Shown here in pieces: positions 1 to 6,127 of a DNA stretch of 7,698 nucleotides. Positions within the stretch are counted from its first letter, which is position 1; the number at the start of each line of letters is the position of its first letter. Origin of the DNA: Anaerolineae bacterium (GTDB lineage: Bacteria > Chloroflexota > Anaerolineae > Aggregatilineales > Phototrophicaceae); the NCBI GenBank assembly GCA_020848855.1, contig JADLHH010000086.1:1-7698 (forward strand), written 5' to 3'. Below the pieces are notes generated by a model that worked only from the letters and a program-made list of their open reading frames with translations, had not been told where the DNA came from and searched no databases. The translations under genes and the position numbers were made by a program.

Positions 1-934
1 AGCCGTCTTCCGCCCACACCGAGCGCATGTCACCCAGCGCCGGGTCGGGGTTGGTCTGGTTGATGTGGATACGCTCCACACCCGTCGAGAACGCGACCAG
101 GATCGAGCCGTTACCGGCTGCTTCCATCGACGCCAGAATTTCGGGGGCAACCTGCAGGTTCCAGGCATAGTCGGCTTCGCCGGTTTCCAGCACGGCGCGC
201 GCCGCTGATTCAGCGTCACCGCCGCCCTTCAGGACGACGTGCTGGAAGTAGGGCTTGCCCTCTTCACGGTAGTTGGGGTTGGCAGACAGCGTCACTACGT
301 CATTGGCGCGGAATTCGTCCACCACGTACGGACCCGTGCCGATGGGGTAGAAGTTCTGGTCGGTGCAGGTCTGCGCCGCCGCGCCGACGCAGTCAGCGAA
401 CTGGGCTTTTTGCAGGATGACCGATGTCGACCCGACAAACGGACCATAGGGATACGGCTTCGGCACGCCAAAGGTCACCTTGACCGTCAGATCGTCGACC
501 GCCTCGACATTCGTCACGTCGGTGAAGTTGGTGATCTGCGAGCAGCCCGTCGCCGGGTCGGTGCAGTACTGCCAGCTAAAGACCGCATCTTCAGCGGTCA
601 CCGGCGTGCCATCCGACCAAACCAGACCTTCTTTCAGCTTCCAGGTGATCGAAAGCAGGTCTTCCGATACGCCACCGTTATCCACTGTTGGGATTTCATC
701 GACCAGGTACGGGACGATGCCGCCGTTTTCATCATAACGGGCGAGCGGTTCCAGTACCAGCGACCCACCGTGCAGGTCTTTCGTGCCGCCAGACAGGAAC
801 GGGTTCATGGTCGAGATAGCTTGCCAGTAGAGAATGTTCAGTGTGTCACCCTGTGCGGAGACCACGGAACCGATCCCAAGAACCAGTGCGAGAACGACAG
901 ATACCAGTACCATTCGACGCTTGAAGCTGTTCAT
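1..934 (-). CDS. ABC transporter substrate-binding protein, peptide/nickel type (SBP family 5), 3' end outside window
   Basis: The first 311 residues are visible; the C-terminal part lies beyond position 1. The start at 934 is set by an AGGAAAGG Shine-Dalgarno at 943-950 with 8-nt spacing. Residues 1-28 are a classical signal peptide: basic MNSFKRR, a hydrophobic core, then a VVSAQG cleavage site. There is no lipobox cysteine, so the protein looks secreted or otherwise retained, rather than being the usual Gram-positive lipoprotein. The mature part opens with a strand like LNILYWQ, then SxMNPFL and LVLEPLARYDENG, followed by LSITWKLKEGLVWSDGTPVTAEDAVFSWQ and, near residue 200, IGTGPYVVDEF. 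These are hallmarks of family 5 solute-binding proteins that deliver oligopeptides, dipeptides, nickel or some oligosaccharides to an ABC importer. The ligand cannot be read from sequence. Permease and ATPase genes would be expected beyond the left edge. Family call secure; substrate unknown. Confidence 0.93.
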   Translation of the reverse strand, partial: MNSFKRRMVLVSVVLALVLGIGSVVSAQGDTLNILYWQAISTMNPFLSGGTKDLHGGSLVLEPLARYDENGGIVPYLVDEIPTVDNGGVSEDLLSITWKLKEGLVWSDGTPVTAEDAVFSWQYCTDPATGCSQITNFTDVTNVEAVDDLTVKVTFGVPKPYPYGPFVGSTSVILQKAQFADCVGAAAQTCTDQNFYPIGTGPYVVDEFRANDVVTLSANPNYREEGKPYFQHVVLKGGGDAESAARAVLETGEADYAWNLQVAPEILASMEAAGNGSILVAFSTGVERIHINQTNPDPALGDMRSVWAEDG

Positions 935-973
935 AAAGCTGACCTTTCCTCAGAACTCTATATTGTTGCAGGG

Positions 974-1001
974 TTGGGAGGTATTGTAATGTCAGTATAC
1001 T
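974..1001 (+). promoter_or_regulatory. Candidate promoter for the MEMO-like gene, overlapping the divergent promoter
   Basis: On the plus strand, TTGGGA (974-979) and TATACT (996-1001) are separated by 16 nt. The -10 overlaps the minus-strand -10 by four bases because both sit on the 12-bp palindrome at 992-1003. Transcription would start near 1008, giving a leader of about 170 nt. The stretch from 1008 to the gene holds an A/T-rich inverted repeat (CGAAAAA at 1033-1039, TTTTTCG at 1052-1058) and no other recognised element. The -35 is weaker than that of the opposite promoter. Confidence 0.38.
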
Positions 1002-1021
1002 GAGCTTTGAATATGTCGCAA
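994..1021 (-). promoter_or_regulatory. Candidate sigma70-type promoter for the substrate-binding protein gene
   Basis: On the minus strand, a -35 hexamer TTGCGA (1021-1016) is followed after 16 nt by a -10 hexamer TATACT (999-994). Transcription would start near 987, giving a leader of about 53 nt. The -10 lies inside the perfect 12-bp palindrome TCAGTATACTGA at 992-1003, so the same DNA also supplies a -10 for the opposite strand. Prediction by inspection only. Confidence 0.5.
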
Positions 1022-1176
1022 AGATTTCTAACCGAAAAATAATTATCCCGTTTTTTCGTTCAGTTCTACCAAAGTACACCGAGCCGGCGCTTAAGGTTCA
1101 TCTTCACTCATAACACCCCGTTTTTGCCCCGTCAGCCATTTTTCGTAAGATTGAAACAAAGTGAACTGGAGGCGAA

Positions 1177-2055
1177 ATGGAACTGGATCGCGATCAACTT
1201 CAGAAGGACATCCACGCCCTGTACATCCGCGAACACGCCGAACTCGGCGAACGCGGCACGCTGGAACATCTGGAGCGCGGGCGACAGTGGGATTTGTCCG
1301 GCGCGCTGCGCGACGGCGGCGTGCTGGTCTTCCCCCATGCCGGCGTCAAGGACTGCGGCTACCAGATCGCCGCCTGCGTGCACGCCTGTCTCGACAGCGG
1401 CGCGGATCGCGTCGTGGTAATCAGCGTGCTGCACGCCTTCACCGACGCGATGGAGCAGGCGCGCCGCCGCGTCGCCGCGGGCGGTAACCCGGCAGACGAG
1501 CCATTCTGGGGCATCCAGGGTCCCGGCATCCCCGGCGGGCGCGAGGAATGGCGCGGCGACCACGCCCTGATGAGTTGGCGACACTTCTGGAACGCCGAAG
1601 TCAGGCGGCGCGGCTTGGCGAACCCGCCGCAGGTTATCGAACGCTATCCATATCTGGCGGGCGGCAAGCCGGAGCAGTTGCCCGGCATCGAAGCGCTCGC
1701 CGAAGCAGTAAAGGACGCGGTGATCGTCTCGACCGCCGACCCGTTCCATCACGGCATCGGCTACGGCGACAGCCCGGAAAACTCGTTCGACCACGACGCC
1801 GACGGGCTGCGCCGCGCCCAATCGGTCATCGAAGACGGCATCCGCATCCTCGAACGCGGCGATTACTGGGGCTACAACCAGCACTGCGTCACCGCCAAAA
1901 GCGACGCCCGTGACGCTGGTCAGGTCTTCCGCTACCTGCGCGGCGCGCTGCGTGGGCGAGTGGTCGATATCACCTACAGCGACGCATCCGAACTCTACAA
2001 CCAGCCGCCGCCCACCTGGGTCGCCGCCACGCTGTTCGAATGGACGCCGGCATAA
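1177..2055 (+). CDS. MEMO/LigB-superfamily (class III extradiol dioxygenase-like fold) metalloprotein
   Basis: A 292-residue protein. The start is supported by GGAGG at 1168-1172, four nt before the ATG. Near the N-terminus it reads VLVFPHAGVKDCGYQIAA then, 32 residues on, VVVISVLHAF. This matches the MEMO pattern of a PHAG histidine followed by a second histidine after a beta strand (H54 and H86 here; H49 and H81 in human MEMO1, the same 32-residue spacing). Around residues 183-197, VSTADPFHHGIGYG resembles the MEMO SSDFxHWG segment, giving H191 or H192, and C237 sits where MEMO has its cysteine ligand. MEMO proteins share the LigB dioxygenase fold and bind a redox metal; the bacterial function is not established. 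Low overall similarity means a separate subfamily is likely. A radical SAM gene follows, but a terminator separates them. Fold call fairly confident; reaction unknown. Confidence 0.72.
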   Translation: MELDRDQLQKDIHALYIREHAELGERGTLEHLERGRQWDLSGALRDGGVLVFPHAGVKDCGYQIAACVHACLDSGADRVVVISVLHAFTDAMEQARRRVAAGGNPADEPFWGIQGPGIPGGREEWRGDHALMSWRHFWNAEVRRRGLANPPQVIERYPYLAGGKPEQLPGIEALAEAVKDAVIVSTADPFHHGIGYGDSPENSFDHDADGLRRAQSVIEDGIRILERGDYWGYNQHCVTAKSDARDAGQVFRYLRGALRGRVVDITYSDASELYNQPPPTWVAATLFEWTPA

Positions 2056-2067
2056 CCGTAACCGCCC

Positions 2068-2102
2068 GCGCCGAGCCGGAATGACTGGCTCGGCGCTTTT
2101 TT
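2068..2102 (+). terminator. Intrinsic terminator after the MEMO-like gene
   Basis: A perfect 10-bp GC-rich stem (GCGCCGAGCC at 2068-2077 with GGCTCGGCGC at 2087-2096) encloses a 9-nt loop and is followed at once by six T residues at 2097-2102. It begins 12 nt after the stop codon. This argues that most transcription of the upstream gene ends here and that the radical SAM gene uses its own promoter. Confidence 0.92.
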
Positions 2103-2160
2103 GTTCCGCCGGTTCCCTAACCTATCTGAAGCACTGCCTCACATAGATTATTAAATTACT

Positions 2161-2196
2161 TTGCGAAGCTAAATAAATTGTGATAAAGTGTACAAT
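2161..2196 (+). promoter_or_regulatory. Candidate promoter for the radical SAM gene
   Basis: In the only A/T-rich stretch between the two genes, TTGCGA (2161-2166) is followed after 17 nt by TAAAGT (2184-2189). A better -10 match, TACAAT (2191-2196), lies slightly downstream but lacks a good -35 at normal spacing. The -35 is identical to that proposed for the substrate-binding protein gene. Either -10 places the start between about 2196 and 2203 and leaves a leader of 125-135 nt. The hexamers are only moderate matches. Confidence 0.42.
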
Positions 2197-2329
2197 GGCT
2201 GCAAGTTTTTCGTTCCTGGGGAGTCTTCGACACCCTGTTGAGCCGCTGAGAACCCCGCTGTAAGCAACGGACGTTCCCCCTGACGCTCGCCTGCCGAGAC
2301 ACCCCTTTGCACAGGAAAGGGTTTTCGAC
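2197..2329 (+). promoter_or_regulatory. Structured 5' leader of the radical SAM gene, riboswitch-like, class not recognised
   Basis: About 130 nt with no convincing gene. A long-range stem can close most of it: GGGG (2218-2221) with CCCC (2302-2305), GUC (2223-2225) with GAC (2298-2300), and UCG (2227-2229) with CGA (2295-2297), with one A-A mismatch and one bulged U. Inside it, CUGUUG (2235-2240) can pair with CAACGG (2265-2270). Alternatively CCCUUU (2303-2308) pairs with AAAGGG (2316-2321) around a 7-nt loop, covering the Shine-Dalgarno AGGAAAGGG (2313-2321) that lies 8 nt before the ATG. Both states use 2303-2305, so they exclude each other. That layout fits a switch in which the closing stem frees the ribosome site. 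I compared it from memory with TPP, SAM, cobalamin, c-di-GMP, ZTP, Moco and Mn2+ riboswitches and found no convincing match. Pairings found by eye. Confidence 0.45.
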
Positions 2330-3616
2330 ATGGCATTGTCAAAGCGCGATCTCTATCGGTTTCCGTGGTCAGGAAATGACAATCCAATCGGCTGGCTGGA
2401 AGTCACGGACAAGTGCAACACCTACTGTCGCGGCTGCTACCGCATCAACGGGATGCAGGGTCACAAGACGGTCGAGCAGATCAAAGAGGAAATCGCCCTG
2501 CTGAAGAAGTGGCGCAACTGCGACAACATCTCTATCGCCGGCGGCGAGCCGCTCATTCACCCGCACATCATCGACATCGTCGCTTACAGTCGCAGCCTCA
2601 AGATGAAGCCGCTCCTGCTGACCAACGGCATCAAGATGTACCAGAACCGCCCCTTCATGGAAGAACTGAAGAAGGCGGGCGCGGTCGGCTTCACGTTCCA
2701 CATCGACAGCGAGCAGCAGCGCCCCCACTGGAAGGGCAAGTCGGAAGAAGAACTGTTCGAGCTGCGCCAGCACTTCGCCGACATGGCGTACGAAGTCGGC
2801 GGGCTGTTCGTCAGCTTCGGCATGACGGTTTACCCCGGCAATATCGACTTCGTGCCCAAGCTGGTTACGTGGGCGAACAAGAATATCGACCGCGTGCATG
2901 GGCTGGTGCTGATCGGCTTCCGCAACGCCGCGATGGAAGGCGATTACGACTACTACGTGGACGGCAAGCAGGTCAAGCCGCTGACCAGCTACTTCGGCGA
3001 ATCGACCGAAGAGTCGTACCTGAATTCGACCGACGTGTACAACAAGATCAAGGAAGATTTCCCGCATTACGAAGCTTCGGCGTACATGGGCGGCAGCAAC
3101 GACATCGAAAAGATGACGTGGCTGGTTTCGGCGCAGCTTGGCACGAAGAACAGGATGTACGGCTCGGTTAGCGCGAAGGTGATGGAGCTATTCCAGATGT
3201 TCCACCACCTGCAGCACGGCACGTACGTCATCTATTCGCCCAGCAACAAAATCCCCAAGATCGCCTTCCTGCTTGGGCTGTTCGAGAAAGGCGTGCGGGC
3301 GACGGCGAAATCGTTCTGGCGCGGCGTCCTGCGCGACCCGGCGGAGTTGTTCCGCCCGATGTACGTCCAGAGCATCGGCATCATTCAGGGACCCGACCTG
3401 CTGCCCGACGGACGTGTCGACATGTGCGAAAGCTGCCCGGATATGACGGTGTGGGATGGCAAGCTCGTTCACTCATGCCGCATGGACGAATGGCGGCTGT
3501 ACGGCAACTACATGATGGCGCAGCCGCACCACGAGGGAAGCGGCAACGGCGAAATTTACCAGGCGGACGTTCGTATCGAGGAGATTACGGTCGAGCCGGA
3601 GATCATCGGGAAATAA
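2330..3616 (+). CDS. Radical SAM enzyme with C-terminal cysteine cluster
   Basis: A 428-residue cytoplasmic protein. The start at 2330 follows an AGGAAAGGG ribosome site by 8 nt. The radical SAM signature is C29-x3-C33-x2-C36 (CNTYCRGCY), which holds the [4Fe-4S] cluster that cleaves S-adenosylmethionine. GGEP at residues 71-74 is the usual SAM-binding strand motif. Later barrel strands include KPLLLTNGIKM and VGFTFHIDSEQ. Near the C-terminus, C366-x2-C369-x13-C383 (MCESCPD, then VHSCRMDEW) could bind a second iron-sulfur cluster, in the manner of SPASM-like domains though not matching a canonical SPASM pattern. The region between about residues 200 and 360 has no motif I recognise. The product is unknown; candidates include peptide, cofactor or lipid modification. 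It follows a MEMO-like gene, but its CxxxCxxC context does not obviously match the radical SAM partner of MEMO/AMMECR1 cassettes. Superfamily secure, reaction unassigned. Confidence 0.93.
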   Translation: MALSKRDLYRFPWSGNDNPIGWLEVTDKCNTYCRGCYRINGMQGHKTVEQIKEEIALLKKWRNCDNISIAGGEPLIHPHIIDIVAYSRSLKMKPLLLTNGIKMYQNRPFMEELKKAGAVGFTFHIDSEQQRPHWKGKSEEELFELRQHFADMAYEVGGLFVSFGMTVYPGNIDFVPKLVTWANKNIDRVHGLVLIGFRNAAMEGDYDYYVDGKQVKPLTSYFGESTEESYLNSTDVYNKIKEDFPHYEASAYMGGSNDIEKMTWLVSAQLGTKNRMYGSVSAKVMELFQMFHHLQHGTYVIYSPSNKIPKIAFLLGLFEKGVRATAKSFWRGVLRDPAELFRPMYVQSIGIIQGPDLLPDGRVDMCESCPDMTVWDGKLVHSCRMDEWRLYGNYMMAQPHHEGSGNGEIYQADVRIEEITVEPEIIGK

Positions 3617-3642
3617 TTCTCTCCGTTCAATATCTCATCGCA

Positions 3643-3686
3643 GGGGCGCGACGCAGGCAACCAAAGACTGCGCGTGCCCCTTTTTT
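3643..3686 (+). terminator. Intrinsic terminator after the radical SAM gene
   Basis: A 13-bp stem with one bulged A (3643-3656 with 3668-3680) and an 11-nt loop precedes six T residues at 3681-3686. It begins 26 nt after the stop codon. The T-tract overlaps the TAA stop codon (3685-3687) of the converging GH2 gene. The reverse strand has no T-run after the stem, so it looks one-directional. Confidence 0.9.
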
Positions 3687-5985
3687 ATCCCATCAGCCCA
3701 TCACCAATCCGGGCGATCAACGAGACAAGCGGTGTCGGCAGCCGCTGGCGCAGCACCCATTCGGTCGTCTGCTCGCGCAGCCGCAGCGGGACGAGCCGCA
3801 GCGCCGGGCTGATGCCGTGATCGGCGAGGCTGGTTGCGCCGGGTCGGTCGAACACCTTCGTGCCCAGATACGAGTCAAATTTCCAGGGATAGCCGGTCGG
3901 GCGCTGCCGGGGATGAAACGGATCGTCGTATTCATTCGCGCTCAGCAGATCGCCCGCAGCGTCGTACAGCCACAGCCGGATGCGCGCGCACGCGCTGGGC
4001 GGGGTCGTCCAGCGCACCGGCAGCACCCGCTGCGAAGCGTTCGCCGCCACGTCGCAGCCGACCTGCCCTTCTTCCAGCATCCCGCCGTCGAATCCGTCGA
4101 TCCGCCAGCGGAAGCACGAGCCGGAATAGGCGCGCGGCGTGTCGTTGAGCACCCACAGCGCGACCGGCTGGCGTCCATCATATTCGAGCATCGGCAGCAG
4201 CGGCTGGGACGCTCGTTTCAGCGCCGCGTAACCGCCTTTCGGAGCGCGGCAGGCATCCAGCACGCCACAGCCCACCTGCGGCACGAGGTCTGCCAGCCAG
4301 AAATGGACGTAGCCCCCGCACGAGTCGGCGCGCAGGCGGCGGAAATGCTCGACGTGATACTGGATCAGCGCCGCCTGGTATGCCCACAGCTCGTCGATTT
4401 CGCCCTCAAGGTGCTTCAGCCGCTCCCACACATCCGGGTAAGCGCGCAGCGTGCCCGCCGCGGCGGGCGTCTCGAAGCCGAACTCCGTCACCAGCCGGGG
4501 GTGCCGGCGGTAGATATCGGCGTAATTCCGCGTCCAGATCGCGCCGTAGTAGGTATGAGCGTCCCCGGCGCGCTGCCAGTCGTCTTCCAACTGACCGGAA
4601 CACAGGAACACCGGGCGCGTTGGGTCGCGCTGGCAGGCGTCGGCGTACAGCGCCGGGTCGGGGCGGCGTTCCATGTTGGCGCGGCGGGCAAAGACCATCG
4701 TCGGCTCGTTGTGGCACGCCCAGGTGATGATCGACGGATGATTGCCGAGCAGGTCGATCATGCCGCGCTGCATTTCGACCGCCCGCGTCTCGAATTCGGG
4801 CGACGGGTCCTGCACCCAGTTCAATTCGAAGTCCTGCCAGACCAGCATCCCGGCGCGGTCGCACAGGCCATATACTTCGGGTGGCGAGACGTGAACGTGC
4901 AGCCGCAGCAGGTTGAGGTTGGCGTCGCGCGCCAGCGCCACGTCGCGCGCCAGCAAATGCTCGTCCGTCTGCGACAGGTACAGCGCGGGCATGTACGACG
5001 AGCCGCGCACAAACACCGGGCGCTCGTTCAGCCAGTAGGTGAAGCGCTCTGGCGACCGTTCCAGCCGGATGGTGCGCACGCCGAAGCAGTCTGATTTCGC
5101 GCTGAGCGTCCGCCCCCGCTCATCCAGCAGGCGGGCGTCCAGCCGGTACAGGTTGGGTGCGCCCTGATCCCAGCACCACCACCAGCGCGGGTCGGGGATG
5201 CGCAGTTCATGGTCGAGCGCGTGCGTCCCCGGTGCGAGCGTCACCTGGAAGCGGGTATGCACGCCCGCCCCGTCGTGGTTCTCGCCACCAATCGCCAGAT
5301 CGAGACAGCCGTGCCACATCGTGCCGGTAACGTTGGTCAACCGCAGCCGCAAATCGACCATTCCGTCAAGTTCCGTCCGTATCCGTAGGTGGTCGATGCT
5401 GATGCCCTGATCCAGCAGCAGCCAAACCGGACGCCAGATACCGACAGGATTGACGGCGGGTGGGATCACGCCTTCGCCGTGTTCGTACAGCCCCTTGACC
5501 AGCCCGCGCACGACGTGGTCGCTGGGGTACGTCCCCGACGGATTGGGCGCATCCCACGGCGCGGTCACGCGGACGGTCAGCGTCGTCTCATCGGAATCCC
5601 GGCGCAGATACGGCGTGATGTCGAATTCGAACGGCAGAAAATGCCCCTCGTGCCGCCCGACGAACGAGTCGTTCACCCACACGTCGGCGAAATAATCGAC
5701 GCCTTCGAAGCGCAGCCGCGCCCGCCTGAAATCGCCGGCGGGCGTCGGGAACGTGCGCCGGTAGAGCCACGCCTGCTGGTTGATCGCCCGCAGATGGTCG
5801 CCCCAGTAGGGCTGGTCGGGGTACAGCCTCGGCTGCAAATGCGCGCATTCCGGCACGCGCAGCCACGTATCGCTGATGGGTGCTGTGGCGTCCATCGGGA
5901 CCGGCTGCGCCTGCCAGTCGTCGGACAGGCGAATCATTTCACACGGAGAAGCCGGCTGGAAAGCCGGGAAGGGGTCGATTTGCAT
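3685..5985 (-). CDS. Glycoside hydrolase family 2 protein, beta-mannosidase-like
   Basis: A 766-residue enzyme if started at the ATG at 5985. Residues about 17-190 form the GH2 sugar-binding jelly roll (LSDDWQA, WLYRRTF, LRFEGVDYFADVWVND, GIWRPVWL). About 195-310 is the immunoglobulin-like domain. About 315-600 is the TIM barrel, opening with FTYWLNERPVFVRGSSYMP. The acid/base is E427 in WACHNEP and the nucleophile is E501 in VTEFGFE, both intact. There is no signal peptide, so it probably cleaves imported or small beta-linked sugars such as mannosides inside the cell; the exact sugar is inferred only loosely. The last 65 residues are not recognised. The frame stays open to 6231, but the extra 82 residues run through a hairpin repeat and the upstream gene and look non-coding. 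No good ribosome site precedes 5985; a GTG at 6036 or the ATG at 5937 are alternatives. Confidence 0.9.
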   Translation of the reverse strand: MQIDPFPAFQPASPCEMIRLSDDWQAQPVPMDATAPISDTWLRVPECAHLQPRLYPDQPYWGDHLRAINQQAWLYRRTFPTPAGDFRRARLRFEGVDYFADVWVNDSFVGRHEGHFLPFEFDITPYLRRDSDETTLTVRVTAPWDAPNPSGTYPSDHVVRGLVKGLYEHGEGVIPPAVNPVGIWRPVWLLLDQGISIDHLRIRTELDGMVDLRLRLTNVTGTMWHGCLDLAIGGENHDGAGVHTRFQVTLAPGTHALDHELRIPDPRWWWCWDQGAPNLYRLDARLLDERGRTLSAKSDCFGVRTIRLERSPERFTYWLNERPVFVRGSSYMPALYLSQTDEHLLARDVALARDANLNLLRLHVHVSPPEVYGLCDRAGMLVWQDFELNWVQDPSPEFETRAVEMQRGMIDLLGNHPSIITWACHNEPTMVFARRANMERRPDPALYADACQRDPTRPVFLCSGQLEDDWQRAGDAHTYYGAIWTRNYADIYRRHPRLVTEFGFETPAAAGTLRAYPDVWERLKHLEGEIDELWAYQAALIQYHVEHFRRLRADSCGGYVHFWLADLVPQVGCGVLDACRAPKGGYAALKRASQPLLPMLEYDGRQPVALWVLNDTPRAYSGSCFRWRIDGFDGGMLEEGQVGCDVAANASQRVLPVRWTTPPSACARIRLWLYDAAGDLLSANEYDDPFHPRQRPTGYPWKFDSYLGTKVFDRPGATSLADHGISPALRLVPLRLREQTTEWVLRQRLPTPLVSLIARIGDGLMG

Positions 5986-6096
5986 GGGGCTTGCCGTACT
6001 ATGCGCGCCGAGGTCACATCCGGCGCTCAGGATCACCTCGTGAAATATTACCCAATCTGCGCCGGCTTGCCCACATGAAGAACGACATCTTTTGTA

Positions 6097-6120
6097 GGGG
6101 CAGACCCGTGTGTCTGCCCC
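6097..6120. repeat. 24-nt perfect hairpin repeat, probably a dispersed palindromic element
   Basis: Two 9-nt arms, GGGGCAGAC (6097-6105) and GTCTGCCCC (6112-6120), flank a 6-nt loop. It lies 7 nt beyond the stop codon of the fasciclin gene and 112 nt before the GH2 start. No T-run follows on either strand, so it is not a standard terminator. From general memory, short palindromes of this type (TAGGGGCAGAC plus complement) recur in intergenic DNA of Chloroflexota and Cyanobacteria, but this window has only one copy. It could stabilise the 3' end of the fasciclin mRNA. Confidence 0.6.
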
Positions 6121-6127
6121 GCAGTTC

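Noticed and set aside
239..1003. Plus-strand open frame of about 254 codons at the left end
   Set aside because: It is the reverse of the substrate-binding protein gene, which has the signal peptide, Shine-Dalgarno and family motifs.
1033..1058. A/T-rich inverted repeat CGAAAAA...TTTTTCG in the divergent intergenic region
   Set aside because: Homopolymer-based arms of this size arise easily by chance. The T-run is inside the arm, and no gene ends nearby to need a terminator.
1132..1884. Minus-strand open frame of about 250 codons over the MEMO-like gene, and a similar one (2369-3067) over the radical SAM gene
   Set aside because: The plus-strand genes carry conserved motifs and good ribosome sites. 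The minus frames show only shadow-type composition.
2246..2255. CTGAGA followed by ACCCC, reminiscent of the TPP riboswitch
   Set aside because: The other invariant TPP segments (GAACCTGAT and the AGCG..GGGA end) are absent and the stem layout does not fit.
2195..2263. Possible 22-codon leader peptide beginning ATGGCTGCAAG in the radical SAM leader
   Set aside because: No ribosome site. The ATG coincides with the expected transcription start, and the peptide shows no run of a regulatory amino acid. A leaderless peptide remains possible but unsupported.
3424..5094. Long open frame on the plus strand (about 556 codons) opposite the GH2 gene
   Set aside because: It mirrors the codon structure of the GH2 gene, whose domains and both catalytic glutamates are intact. 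The composition is rich in R, A, Q and V, as expected of a GC-rich antisense shadow, and no family motif is visible.
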